In this document: piece by piece, positions 6,809 through 14,046 of the stretch
Layout of the letters: each line of letters begins with the position of its first letter
Numbering within the stretch: position 1 is the first letter of the stretch
Assembly: GCA_937983015.1 (NCBI GenBank)
Contig: CALKAK010000019.1
Coordinates: 1-14,046 of the forward strand
From: an uncultured Bacillaceae bacterium
GTDB lineage: Bacteria > Bacillota > Bacilli > Bacillales > Caldibacillaceae
DNA length: 14,046 bases
Reading direction: 5' to 3'
Notes under the pieces: model-generated
The model's database searches: none
The model's input: only the letters and a program-made list of their open reading frames with translations
Told to the model about the DNA's origin: nothing
Translations under genes and position numbers: made by a program

Positions 6809-7834
6809 ATGTTTGGATTTGGAACAAGAGATCTGGGAATTGATTTAGGTACGGCGAATACACTCGTGTATATTAAAGGGAAAGGCGTTGTTTTACGCGA
6901 ACCTTCTGTCGTCGCGTTTCATACGGATACAAAACAAATCGTCGCAGTCGGTAATGATGCGAAAAATATGATCGGTAGAACCCCAGGTAATGTTGTGGCA
7001 TTACGTCCGATGGCCGATGGGGTTATCGCGGATTATGAAACGACCGCGAAAATGATGAAATATTATATTAATAAAGCATTGAAAACAAAGGGTGCCAGCT
7101 TCGGGCGAAAACCGTATGTCATGGTGAGCGTCCCCTCAGGTATAACCGCAGTCGAAGAACGTGCGGTCATTGATGCCACCCGGCAAGCAGGGGCCCGGGA
7201 TGCTTATACCCTGGAAGAACCTTTCGCTGCGGCGATCGGAGCCAATTTACCGGTTTGGGAACCGACTGGTAGCATGGTCGTTGATATCGGTGGCGGAACG
7301 ACGGAAGTAGCCATTATCTCTCTCGGCGGAATCGTCACGAGTCAGTCGATTCGCATCGCCGGAGATGATATGGATGCCGCCATCATCAACTATATCCGGA
7401 AAAATTATAACTTGTTAATCGGTGAGCGTACTGCAGAAATCGTCAAAATCGAAATCGGTTCAGCGAGTGAACCGGAACAGATCGATAATATGGAGATCCG
7501 TGGTCGGGATCTGATCACCGGTTTACCGAAAACGATTGAAATTAGCGCTCAGGAGATCACAGAAGCGTTGAAGGATACGGTTAGTGCGATCGTTAATGCG
7601 GTGAAAAACACTTTGGAAAAAACCCCTCCGGAACTGGCTGCCGATATCATGGATCGGGGAATCGTATTAACCGGTGGCGGAGCCCTGTTAACCAATCTCG
7701 ATCGGGTTATTAGTGATGAAACGAATATGCCGGTCATCATCGCGGAAAATCCGCTAGATTGTGTGGCGATCGGGACAGGGATGGCATTGGATCATATTGA
7801 TCTGTTCAAAGGTAAAGCGAAGGATTTACGGTAA
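6809..7834 (+). CDS. mreB: Rod shape-determining protein MreB (bacterial actin)
   Basis: MreB polymerises with ATP on the inner face of the membrane and guides lateral cell-wall synthesis by the Rod complex. At 341 aa it is the usual size (B. subtilis 337). Actin-fold landmarks are present: phosphate-1 loop GIDLGTANT at residues 10-18, SVPSGITAVEERAVIDATRQAGA, the phosphate-2 motif VVDIGGGTTEVAI, and the C-terminal nucleotide pocket IVLTGGGALLTNLDRVI. Start 6809 (MFGFGTRDLG) follows AGAAAGGGAG. The gene heads mreB-mreC-mreD and lies 20 bases before mreC. Its distance from the interrupted radC and a TATAAT upstream suggest its own promoter, so radC splicing need not limit its expression. Confidence 0.97.
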   Translation: MFGFGTRDLGIDLGTANTLVYIKGKGVVLREPSVVAFHTDTKQIVAVGNDAKNMIGRTPGNVVALRPMADGVIADYETTAKMMKYYINKALKTKGASFGRKPYVMVSVPSGITAVEERAVIDATRQAGARDAYTLEEPFAAAIGANLPVWEPTGSMVVDIGGGTTEVAIISLGGIVTSQSIRIAGDDMDAAIINYIRKNYNLLIGERTAEIVKIEIGSASEPEQIDNMEIRGRDLITGLPKTIEISAQEITEALKDTVSAIVNAVKNTLEKTPPELAADIMDRGIVLTGGGALLTNLDRVISDETNMPVIIAENPLDCVAIGTGMALDHIDLFKGKAKDLR

Positions 7835-7854
7835 GAGATAAAGAGGTGTACATC

Positions 7855-8730
7855 ATGCCACAATTTTTCCAAAATAAACGATTGATTATATTGCTTGTAG
7901 GGATCATTATCCTCGTGGCATTGATTGGCTTTTCCTTGCGGGAGCGGGAGGAACTGACCTGGCCTGAGCAGTTTATTAAAGACACTGCGGGCTTCGTGCA
8001 AATCGTATTTGCCAAGCCCGCCCATTTTATTGAGGAAATCGTCGTGAATGCTCGTGATTTAGTAAATACATACGAAGAAAATAAACGTTTGAAATCACAT
8101 CTTGATAACTACGCTCAGCTTAAGGTAGAAAACGATCGCCTGAAAAAGGAAAATGAAGAGTTGAAAGCCATCCTCGGCGTGACAGAAGATCTGGCGGCTA
8201 TGACACCTCGCCAGGCGATGGTGATCGCAAGGAGCCCGGATCGCTGGAATGAGATGTTACGGATCGATAAAGGTGAGGTCCACGGAATCAAGAAAAACAT
8301 GGCGGTCGTGACGGCTGATGGAATGATCGGTAAAATACATAATGTAGGTAAAATAACCGCTGATGTTCAGTTATTAACAACCGATGATCGGACCAATCGT
8401 ATTCACGTCGCGATTCAAGGAGAACAAGATGTCTACGGTTTGATCGAAGGCTACGATGAAAAAACGAAAACTTTATTAATCAAACAAATTCCCTCGGATA
8501 AAAAGGTCGAAGTAGGTCAAGATGTCATCACATCCGGAAAAGGCGGGGTTTATCCCAAGGGGCTCTATATCGGTAAAATCGAAAGAATCGAGCCAGATCA
8601 ATACGGCTTAACACAAACCGCCTATGTCAAACCGGCAGCCGATTTCAACAATGTGGAGCATGTATTGGTCATCCAGCGGGATGCCACACAACTCGAAGAC
8701 CTTTCTGAATTAGAAGAAACGGAAGAATAG
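7855..8730 (+). CDS. mreC: Rod shape-determining protein MreC
   Basis: MreC is a bitopic membrane protein linking cytoplasmic MreB filaments to the cell-wall synthases RodA/PBP2. The product (291 aa; B. subtilis 290) has a short cytoplasmic tail, a membrane helix at about residues 9-26 (RLIILLVGIIILVALIGF), a coiled coil near 75-110 (ENKRLKSHLDNYAQLK, VENDRLKKENEELKAIL), and the beta-rich extracytoplasmic domain with ARSPDRWNEMLRIDKG, VVTADGMIGKI and VITSGKGGVYPKGLYIG, all typical. ATG 7855 follows AAAGAGG (7840-7846) by eight bases; the GTG at 7846 overlaps that site. It lies in an operon with mreB and mreD. Confidence 0.96.
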   Translation: MPQFFQNKRLIILLVGIIILVALIGFSLREREELTWPEQFIKDTAGFVQIVFAKPAHFIEEIVVNARDLVNTYEENKRLKSHLDNYAQLKVENDRLKKENEELKAILGVTEDLAAMTPRQAMVIARSPDRWNEMLRIDKGEVHGIKKNMAVVTADGMIGKIHNVGKITADVQLLTTDDRTNRIHVAIQGEQDVYGLIEGYDEKTKTLLIKQIPSDKKVEVGQDVITSGKGGVYPKGLYIGKIERIEPDQYGLTQTAYVKPAADFNNVEHVLVIQRDATQLEDLSELEETEE

Positions 8731-8739
8731 GTGGAGTCA

Positions 8740-9282
8740 ATGAATCGAAAATGGTGGATCGCCGTCATCGCAATCATCTTATTCGGCGTAGAAAGCATCT
8801 TTGCCTTCATTTTCCCTGCATCGTTATTTCCCGAGGATTGGATATTTGTCCCCCGCTTTTTATTTATTTTTTTCCTCATGGTGACCGTTTACTACGATGA
8901 GAAAGCCGGTCTTCTTTGTGCCTTTTTATTCGGTTTTTTCATGGATCTCGTTTTCACTCAAATTTTAGGGATATATTTGTTCTGGTATCCAGCCATTACC
9001 TGGCTCGTCGCCCGGTTGATGAAAGTGATTCACAATCATCTGCTAATCATGAATTTTATTTGCCTACTGGCGATATCCGCGTTGGAGTTCGGTGTTTATT
9101 TCTTCAATAAAGTGCTACAGATCACCAGCATGGATCTGAGGACGTTCGCCGAATTCCGCCTTGTCCCTGTATTAGCGTTGAATTTCGTGTTTTTCCTACT
9201 CTTTTCCTTTCCGCTAAAAAAATATTTAACGGAGATTTTTCTAGAAAAACAGGAAGAAGAGGGGATGTTCCAGTCGGATTAA
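8740..9282 (+). CDS. mreD: Rod shape-determining protein MreD
   Basis: MreD is a small polytopic membrane component of the Rod complex. The 180-aa product (B. subtilis about 172) is very hydrophobic, with about five or six membrane segments and the family-typical acidic-basic loop YYDEKAGLLCAFLFGFFMDLVF near its middle. ATG 8740 is chosen: AGGTGGAG at 8729-8736 overlaps the mreC stop and precedes it closely; the GTG at 8731 lies in that site. Coupling to mreC by translation is likely. Sequence conservation in MreD is low; synteny makes the call firm. Confidence 0.92.
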   Translation: MNRKWWIAVIAIILFGVESIFAFIFPASLFPEDWIFVPRFLFIFFLMVTVYYDEKAGLLCAFLFGFFMDLVFTQILGIYLFWYPAITWLVARLMKVIHNHLLIMNFICLLAISALEFGVYFFNKVLQITSMDLRTFAEFRLVPVLALNFVFFLLFSFPLKKYLTEIFLEKQEEEGMFQSD

Positions 9283-9417
9283 GTGCGATCGGGCAAGAAG
9301 AGGAAATGCTGTTCCGTTCTATCTTTTGCCTTTCGTTAGACTATTTATTTTGTAAAAAAATAAAGGAATAGGCCCGCCTTTTGTTGAATTTTTTAGGTAA
9401 TGAGGTGAAAGACAAGC

Positions 9418-10098
9418 ATGCCCAGAACAAACACGGTGATGATCAAAGGCACAAAGGAAGGGTTATCATTGATTTTATCCGATGCGTGTTCCTTTGAAGA
9501 AGTTCTTGAAGAATTGGATGCGAAACTAGCACTGGCCGAAAAATTCAAGGATGAAAACCACCGCATCAAAGTGCGGATTCATACAGGAAATCGTTTGTTG
9601 ACAGATGAGCAGATTGCTAGAGTCGAAGAAATCGTCATGAAAGAACGGAATTTGCTGATCGAAACGATCGAGGCGAATGTTTTATCCAAAGAGGAAGCGG
9701 ATCGGTTGATCAAAGAAACCCGGGTACATATGGTAAACCGCATCATTCGTTCCGGACAGGTATTAAAAGTTCAGGGGGATCTGTTGCTCGTTGGTGATGT
9801 CAATCCAGGCGGAATGGTAGTGGCGACGGGAAATATTTTTATCATGGGCAAGTTGAAAGGAATCGCCCATGCCGGCTATCCAAATAACCGGAAAGCGGTC
9901 ATCGTCTGCGGGAAAATGATTCCGGAACAGTTGCGAATCGCTGATTTGTTATCCCGCACACCAGATGAGGATGAGGTGACACGTCAGGAAACGGAATGTG
10001 CCTATATTAATCAAGATAATGAGATAATAATCGATAGATTACCTGTTTTGCGGACGATCCGGCCGGAATTAAATCGATACATTGAAGGGGGAGAGTAA
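9418..10098 (+). CDS. minC: Septum site-determining protein MinC
   Basis: MinC blocks FtsZ assembly away from midcell together with MinD. The 226-aa product (B. subtilis 226) has the MinC_N domain (about 1-105) and the right-handed beta-helix C-terminal domain with the diagnostic LVGDVNPGGMVVATGNIFIMG and GKLKGIAHAGYPNN, which binds MinD. ATG 9418 follows GAGGTGA at 9402-9408. It lies 135 bases after mreD; that gap holds no gene and only a weak hairpin, so it may be cotranscribed with mreBCD. Three bases separate its stop from minD. Confidence 0.97.
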   Translation: MPRTNTVMIKGTKEGLSLILSDACSFEEVLEELDAKLALAEKFKDENHRIKVRIHTGNRLLTDEQIARVEEIVMKERNLLIETIEANVLSKEEADRLIKETRVHMVNRIIRSGQVLKVQGDLLLVGDVNPGGMVVATGNIFIMGKLKGIAHAGYPNNRKAVIVCGKMIPEQLRIADLLSRTPDEDEVTRQETECAYINQDNEIIIDRLPVLRTIRPELNRYIEGGE

Positions 10099-10101
10099 AC
10101 C

Positions 10102-10905
10102 GTGGGTGAGGCAATTGTTATTACATCTGGAAAAGGTGGTGTCGGGAAGACCACTACAACGGCAAATATCGGAACCGCACTGGCATTACAAGGGAAGAGG
10201 GTTTGCCTTGTCGATACCGATATCGGTTTGCGCAATCTCGACGTGATCCTGGGCCTGGAAAACCGTATTATTTATGATCTCGTAGATGTGGCTCATGGTC
10301 GTTGTAAACTGCACCAGGCCTTTGTGAGAGATAAACGGTTCGATGATTTACTTTACTTGCTTCCCGCAGCCCAGAGCAGTGATAAAACTGCGGTGAATGC
10401 GGATCAGATGAAGACGATCGTTAATGATTTGAAGAAAGAATTCGACTACGTATTAATAGATTGTCCGGCTGGAATCGAGCAAGGTTTTCAAAACGCGATA
10501 GCCGGAGCCGATCAAGCCATTGTGGTAACGACCCCCGAGCATTCGGCGGTTCGCGATGCGGATCGTATCATTGGCTTGTTAGAAAAAGAAACGATGGAAC
10601 CGCCCCGATTAATCATCAATCGGATTAAGACGAAGATGGTCAAAGAAGGCGATATGCTCGATGTCAATGATGTCACGAATATCCTGGCGATCGAGTTGCT
10701 CGGTATCGTAGCGGATGATGATGAAGTATTGAAAGCTTCCTATCACGGTGAACCGGTCGTATTGAATCCGCACACGGTCGCAGGCATTGCCTATCGCAAC
10801 ATCGCCCGGAGAATTCTCGGAGAATCGGTCCCGTTACAGCAACTTGATGTGGAATCGAAGGGGCTGTTTAAACGGATTAAAAAATTTTTCGGTGCCCGGG
10901 TATAA
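10102..10905 (+). CDS. minD: Septum site-determining ATPase MinD
   Basis: MinD is a membrane-bound ParA/MinD-family ATPase that recruits MinC. The 267-aa product has the deviant Walker A motif GKGGVGKTT (residues 10-18), DTDIGLRNLD, the Walker B-like YVLIDCPAG, and a C-terminal amphipathic membrane-targeting helix (GLFKRIKKFFGARV). The start is GTG 10102, eight bases after AAGGGGGAG (10085-10093), three bases after minC. In Bacillus the Min proteins are placed at poles by DivIVA/MinJ and not by MinE; no minE is present here, as expected. A strong terminator follows. Confidence 0.97.
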   Translation: MGEAIVITSGKGGVGKTTTTANIGTALALQGKRVCLVDTDIGLRNLDVILGLENRIIYDLVDVAHGRCKLHQAFVRDKRFDDLLYLLPAAQSSDKTAVNADQMKTIVNDLKKEFDYVLIDCPAGIEQGFQNAIAGADQAIVVTTPEHSAVRDADRIIGLLEKETMEPPRLIINRIKTKMVKEGDMLDVNDVTNILAIELLGIVADDDEVLKASYHGEPVVLNPHTVAGIAYRNIARRILGESVPLQQLDVESKGLFKRIKKFFGARV

Positions 10906-10951
10906 AATCCAATCATCCCTATTTGCGGAATTTACATAACCTTCGTTCCTT

Positions 10952-10977
10952 ACGGTGTCCAATCGACACCGTTTTTT
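10952..10977 (+). terminator. Intrinsic terminator after minD
   Basis: A perfect 8-bp stem ACGGTGTC (10952-10959) / GACACCGT (10965-10972), loop CAATC, then six T (10972-10977). It separates the mre-min unit from the sporulation operon. Confidence 0.9.
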
Positions 10978-11058
10978 ATTTCCGCATGCCACCTTGAGAA
11001 AAATTTATTCAAAAAGAGCGCCACCCATCGAACGATGATCGCGTGTTCGGTAATTTAG

Positions 11059-11086
11059 TCATACATTTTTGGACAAGTCATACAAT
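11059..11086 (+). promoter_or_regulatory. Sigma-E-type promoter of the spoIVF operon
   Basis: CATACAAT at 11079-11086 is an exact match to the sigma-E -10 consensus (CATACAMT), with a -35-like TCATACA at 11059-11065 about 13 bases upstream. It lies 39 bases before spoIVFA. spoIVF of B. subtilis is under sigma-E control in the mother cell, which agrees. Confidence 0.72.
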
Positions 11087-11124
11087 GTAATAGAAAATTT
11101 AGGAACGAAAAAAGGATGATGGCG

Positions 11125-11886
11125 ATGCGGGACCGTCATAAGGAAATTAAGAAGCGAATCGCGAAAAGAAAACGGGAACGGATGATGATGGGCTATATGA
11201 GTTCCGAAAGATCCGTTAAAGATCCCTATGAGGGTCTTTATCCACCGATGTATGATACGAAACTCGAGACAACCGATTATGGTTTCCACCCTTTATGGAA
11301 CAAGGAACGTTTCTTGATGAAAGTTTTGGCCGCTGCAGCCCTCGTACTACTTGCGGCGATTCTCTTTAAAGATCCTTCGCCGAAGCTCGATCCTTTCCGT
11401 ACCGCCGTTACCGAGATTATGGAGAGAGAATTTCAATTCGCTCAGGTGGCGGACTGGTATGAAAGTACTTTCGGCAGACCTTTAGCCCTTTTACCGGAAA
11501 GAGCGACAAGGAATACCCGAGAGGAAGACGTTCAATATGCTGTACCGGCTAATGGACAGATCCTTGAAGATTTCAGTTCTACTTCCAGGGGAATCGTCAT
11601 TCAAACGATGAGGGATGAGGAGGTGGCTGCCGTTTTTGAGGGTACTGTGATCTTCGCGGGAAACAAGGAAAATCATGGCAAGATCGTCATCGTACAACAT
11701 GCCGATGGTAGCGAATCATGGTACGGTCAATTGAAGGAAATCTATGTGAAAAATTACGATCAAGTCAAAGCCGGACAGGCACTTGGAGTCGTTAAACCGA
11801 CGGGTGCGGATACAGGGGAATTTTATTTCGCGATTAAAAAAGACAAACAGTTCATTGATCCGGTTCAGGTGATTTCATTTGAATAA
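11125..11886 (+). CDS. spoIVFA: Stage IV sporulation protein SpoIVFA (inhibitor/scaffold of SpoIVFB)
   Basis: SpoIVFA sits in the mother-cell outer forespore membrane, holds SpoIVFB with BofA, and keeps it inactive until SpoIVB cuts it. The product (253 aa; B. subtilis about 264) has a very basic N-terminus, one membrane helix at about residues 63-81, and a C-terminal LytM/M23-like fold (GTVIFAGNKENHGKIVIVQH, then GQALGVVKPTG). The M23 metal and catalytic residues are missing: the usual HLHF is EFYF and the YxHL is YGQL, consistent with a regulator and not a peptidase. ATG 11125 is preferred because AAGGA (11112-11116) is eight bases away; ATGs at 11116 and 11119 overlap that site. It overlaps spoIVFB by 8 bases. 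Confidence 0.92.
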   Translation: MRDRHKEIKKRIAKRKRERMMMGYMSSERSVKDPYEGLYPPMYDTKLETTDYGFHPLWNKERFLMKVLAAAALVLLAAILFKDPSPKLDPFRTAVTEIMEREFQFAQVADWYESTFGRPLALLPERATRNTREEDVQYAVPANGQILEDFSSTSRGIVIQTMRDEEVAAVFEGTVIFAGNKENHGKIVIVQHADGSESWYGQLKEIYVKNYDQVKAGQALGVVKPTGADTGEFYFAIKKDKQFIDPVQVISFE

Positions 11887-12739
11887 AAGGCGATTCATTC
11901 GTAACGTTCACATCCATCCCCTTTTCTGGATCATCGTTGTCATCGCCATCAGCCAGGCCCAATTTTTCCACCTCCTGCTCCTTTTTCTCATCGTCTTCAT
12001 TCATGAAATGGGACATGCCATCGCTGCTTTGTATTTTTCCTGGGATATCAAAAGAATTATCCTGCTTCCCTTCGGGGGGGTGGCGGAAATCAATGAGCAC
12101 GGGAAACGTCCGTTATGGGAGGAAATGATCGTAATCCTGGCAGGCCCGGTGCAGCATCTCTGGTTGATCCTGCTCGCGAAAATGTTTCTGTTTTTTTCCT
12201 GGGTTTCGCCAGACACGTATCAGACTTTCGTCGAATTCAACTGGATGATTTTATCATTTAATTTCCTTCCGATCTTGCCACTTGATGGCGGGAAAATCAT
12301 GTACTACTTATTTTCCCTGCGGTGGCCCTTTCGCCTGGCACTGGAGCGGGCTATCGCTGTATCGGGCATCGTTTTGTTTTTATTCGCTCTGAGCATTCTC
12401 ATGATATTTCCTGCCCATTTGAACGGATGGTTGATGGTGGTATTTCTCGCGTATTCTTTATTGAAAGAATGGCGGAATCGGCATTACACGTTCATGCGTT
12501 TCTTATTGGAGCGGTACGGCGAGCGCCCCCTCATAACGCCCAAACGTCATATATATGTGGATTTAAATGATTCGATTCCATCGGTGGTGCAAAAATTTTA
12601 TCGCGGGATGCTCCATTCGATCGTCGTGTTCGATCAGGGGATTCCGATCCGTATTCTCAGTGAAAACACCTGTTTAGAAGCGTATTTTCAAAAAAATAAC
12701 ACCACCTTTCGAGTCAAACATTTACTTTCAAAAACTTGA
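11879..12739 (+). CDS. spoIVFB: SpoIVFB, site-2-type intramembrane metalloprotease for pro-sigma-K
   Basis: SpoIVFB cleaves the pro-sequence of sigma-K within or next to the membrane during sporulation. The 286-aa product has several membrane segments, the zinc motif HEMGH (H42, E43, H46) and the second site NFLPILPLDGG (D136), the S2P-family aspartate ligand. The C-terminal 90 or so residues fit a CBS-type domain that senses ATP and binds substrate. The start is TTG 11879 inside the end of spoIVFA, six bases after AGGTGA (11867-11872); overlap suggests translational coupling and matched amounts of inhibitor and protease. Transcription is from the sigma-E promoter upstream. Confidence 0.95.
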   Translation: MNKRRFIRNVHIHPLFWIIVVIAISQAQFFHLLLLFLIVFIHEMGHAIAALYFSWDIKRIILLPFGGVAEINEHGKRPLWEEMIVILAGPVQHLWLILLAKMFLFFSWVSPDTYQTFVEFNWMILSFNFLPILPLDGGKIMYYLFSLRWPFRLALERAIAVSGIVLFLFALSILMIFPAHLNGWLMVVFLAYSLLKEWRNRHYTFMRFLLERYGERPLITPKRHIYVDLNDSIPSVVQKFYRGMLHSIVVFDQGIPIRILSENTCLEAYFQKNNTTFRVKHLLSKT

Positions 12740-12750
12740 TATGGTACAAT
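12721..12750 (+). promoter_or_regulatory. Candidate upstream promoter of the rplU operon
   Basis: TTTACT (12721-12726), 18 bases, then TACAAT (12745-12750) preceded by TGG, an extended -10. It overlaps the 3' end of spoIVFB. Confidence 0.5.
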
Positions 12751-12779
12751 GATTGTGAATGATTTTGCCACGATGGAAA

Positions 12780-12809
12780 TTGACAAATATCCGCAAGATA
12801 TGGTAAGAT
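12780..12809 (+). promoter_or_regulatory. Main sigma-A promoter of the rplU operon
   Basis: A perfect TTGACA (12780-12785), an 18-base spacer, and TAAGAT (12804-12809) with TGG just before it, an extended -10. Transcription would begin near 12816, just before the leader hairpins. Confidence 0.8.
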
Positions 12810-12815
12810 TGAACT

Positions 12816-12925
12816 GTTATGTTTGTAGCACCTGTGCTACAACCGCTCATATAAGGTTTTCAAGTTTTTGCCTAACAAGGCAAAACACCGAGTATGGCGA
12901 GTCTGAGTAAAGAGGAGGTGCGATC
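12816..12925 (+). ncRNA. L21 leader (cis-regulatory 5' UTR of rplU)
   Basis: The untranslated leader holds two perfect 8-bp hairpins: TTGTAGCA/TGCTACAA with loop CCTG (12823-12842) and TTTTGCCT/AGGCAAAA with loop AACA (12866-12885), followed by a conserved-looking AACACCGAGTATGGCGAG segment and the AGAGGAGGTG ribosome binding site. This fits the L21 leader family known upstream of rplU-rpmA in Bacilli, thought to mediate feedback by a ribosomal protein. Family assignment is from memory of its layout. Confidence 0.75.
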
Positions 12926-13234
12926 ATGTACGCAATCGTTGAAACAGGTGGAAAACAAGTCAAAGTAACGGAAGGACAAACCATCTATGTAGAAAAATTA
13001 GCTGCCGAAGTGGGCGATACGGTCACCCTCGATAAAGTTTTGATGATCGGTGGCGAAAACGTTAAAGTTGGCACACCGTACGTAGAAGGTGCTTCCGTTA
13101 CGGCGAAAGTGGCTGAACATGGAAAACATAAGAAGATCGTTGTTTTCAAATATAAGCCGAAAAAGAATTACAAGAAAAAGCAAGGTCATCGTCAGCCATA
13201 TACGAAATTAATCATTGAAAAAATTGAAGGATAA
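12926..13234 (+). CDS. rplU: 50S ribosomal protein L21
   Basis: L21 binds 23S rRNA in the large subunit. The 102-aa product (the normal length) has the canonical N-terminus MYAIVETGGKQVKV and the signature YKPKKNYKKKQGHRQPYTKL near the C-terminus. ATG 12926 is preceded by GAGGAGGTG. It leads the conserved rplU-ysxB-rpmA unit. Confidence 0.98.
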   Translation: MYAIVETGGKQVKVTEGQTIYVEKLAAEVGDTVTLDKVLMIGGENVKVGTPYVEGASVTAKVAEHGKHKKIVVFKYKPKKNYKKKQGHRQPYTKLIIEKIEG

Positions 13235-13237
13235 TTT

Positions 13238-13588
13238 GTGCCGATGATTCGTGTTACGATTGAACGAACACCCGCTAAGGAAATCGTATCCTTCACAATG
13301 ACAGGCCATGCCGATTTTGCTGAATACGGTTCGGATATCGTCTGTGCTGGAGTTTCAGCGGTGGCATTCGGTGCATTAAATGCGGTTGAGGCGCTGACGT
13401 CCGTTCACCTGGATGTTGTCCAGGGTGACGATGGCGGTTATCTTCACTGTCAAGTTCCAAGCGGACTAACAGAAGAAAAGATGGCTGAAGTACAGCTCCT
13501 CTTAAAAGGGATGGTCGTTGCACTGGAGTCCATTGAGCGGGAATATAGCGATTATATCAAGATAACCTTCAAACAGCAGGAGGTGTAG
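13238..13588 (+). CDS. ysxB: Prp (YsxB), cysteine protease that processes ribosomal protein L27
   Basis: Prp removes the N-terminal extension of L27 in Firmicutes, a step needed for working ribosomes. The 116-aa product carries the family block GHADFAEYGSDIVCAGVSAVA with the catalytic pair H24 and C36 (H22 and C34 in the Staphylococcus protein). Start GTG 13238 is seven bases after GAAGG (13226-13230); ATG 13244 is possible but too far from that site. It lies 3 bases after rplU and 4 before rpmA. The substrate's cleavage motif is present in the next gene. Confidence 0.94.
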   Translation: MPMIRVTIERTPAKEIVSFTMTGHADFAEYGSDIVCAGVSAVAFGALNAVEALTSVHLDVVQGDDGGYLHCQVPSGLTEEKMAEVQLLLKGMVVALESIEREYSDYIKITFKQQEV

Positions 13589-13592
13589 TACG

Positions 13593-13883
13593 ATGTTTAG
13601 AATGAATCTGCAATTTTTCGCTACGAAAAAAGGGGTCGGTTCCACCAAAAACGGCCGTGATTCCATTGCGAAACGCCTTGGCGCAAAACGTGCCGATGGC
13701 CAATTCGTAACGAGCGGTTCCATCCTTTATCGTCAGCGGGGTACCAAAATTTACCCGGGTGTAAATGTTGGCCGCGGTGGCGATGATACCCTTTATGCAA
13801 AATGTGACGGAATCGTTCGTTTCGAACGTATGGGAAGGAACCGGAAAAAAGTGAGTGTTTATCCAGTCGCTCAAGAAGCTTGA
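13593..13883 (+). CDS. rpmA: 50S ribosomal protein L27 (precursor with Prp-cleaved extension)
   Basis: L27 reaches into the peptidyl transferase centre with its N-terminus. The 96-aa product has the Firmicutes-type extension MFRMNLQFF followed by ATKKGVGSTKNGRDS; Prp is known in Staphylococcus to cut after the LQFF element. The rest (RLGAKRADGQFV, RQRGTKIYPGVNVG) is standard L27. ATG 13593 follows AGGAGGTG a few bases upstream, overlapping the ysxB stop region. A strong terminator follows. Confidence 0.98.
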   Translation: MFRMNLQFFATKKGVGSTKNGRDSIAKRLGAKRADGQFVTSGSILYRQRGTKIYPGVNVGRGGDDTLYAKCDGIVRFERMGRNRKKVSVYPVAQEA

Positions 13884-13888
13884 TGATT

Positions 13889-13920
13889 AAAACTCTAGCC
13901 TTTACGGTTAGAGTTTTTTT
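13889..13920 (+). terminator. Intrinsic terminator after rpmA
   Basis: A 12-bp stem AAAACTCTAGCC (13889-13900) / GGTTAGAGTTTT (13906-13917, one G-U pair) with loop TTTAC, ending in seven T. It ends the rplU-ysxB-rpmA operon. Confidence 0.92.
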
Positions 13921-13978
13921 ATGCCTATTTCAATCGTGCCCGAACAATGTTTCAAACGATGTTGGACTGATCCGGTTA

Positions 13979-13987
13979 TGGTATACT
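13979..13987 (+). promoter_or_regulatory. Candidate extended -10 promoter for the next gene
   Basis: TGGTATACT (13979-13987) is an extended -10 element. A TTGGAC at 13962-13967 lies only 14 bases upstream, too close for a normal -35. By synteny the next gene would be spo0B; its start is not in the window. Confidence 0.45.
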
Positions 13988-14046
13988 TTTTTCCAGTAGC
14001 ATTGCATAAAAAGTTTAAACGAATTGTCAAGTAACAAAAATTTGAC

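Noticed and set aside
9291..9331. Hairpin GGCAAGA / TTTTGCC between mreD and minC as a terminator
   Set aside because: It has a long imperfect middle and no T-run after the stem; transcription probably continues into minCD.
1..14046. CRISPR arrays, tRNA or rRNA genes, insertion sequences, phage genes
   Set aside because: I looked for spaced direct repeats, tRNA-like cloverleaf ends and transposase motifs on both strands and saw none apart from the group II intron.

Overview
The window is a chromosomal segment of an endospore-forming Bacillaceae bacterium (Firmicutes). The gene order comC–spoIIB–maf–radC–mreB–mreC–mreD–minC–minD–spoIVFA–spoIVFB–rplU–ysxB(prp)–rpmA matches the well-known Bacillus subtilis chromosomal order. 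The sporulation genes (spoIIB, spoIVFA, spoIVFB), a sigma-E-type promoter and an L27 carrying the Firmicutes N-terminal extension all fit. Species cannot be fixed from the sequence; a thermophilic relative of Geobacillus or Caldibacillus is only a guess. Every real gene lies on the + strand.

Region 1 (1-2116) is the end of a type IV pilus-like cluster: a pilN-like remnant with a frameshift, a pilO-like gene with an in-frame TAA, and an intact prepilin peptidase (comC), closed by an intrinsic terminator. Region 2 (2165-3881) holds spoIIB (engulfment/septum) and, behind a sigma-A-like promoter, the nucleotide pyrophosphatase maf.

Region 3 (3923-6564) is the unusual part. radC is split by a 1955-nt group II intron inserted inside the JAMM metal-binding motif, between HNHPSG and DPTPSRED. 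The ribozyme parts I could check look intact: a GTGCG 5' end, EBS1 presented in a hairpin loop and complementary to the last six exon bases, domain V with an AGC triad, and domain VI with a bulged A seven bases from the 3' end. The intron encodes a 444-aa protein in which the reverse-transcriptase catalytic motifs are gone but maturase domain X remains, and there is no endonuclease domain. It looks like a 'maturase-only' bacterial intron: competent to splice, unable to retrohome by itself.

Region 4 (6565-10980) is the cell-shape and division-site cluster mreBCD-minCD, ending in a strong terminator. Region 5 (11059-12739) is the sigma-E-driven spoIVFA-spoIVFB pair, which processes pro-sigma-K. 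Region 6 (12721-13920) has tandem promoters, an L21 leader RNA, rplU, the L27-processing protease prp/ysxB and rpmA, then a terminator. The last bases hold a likely promoter for the next gene (spo0B by synteny, outside the window).
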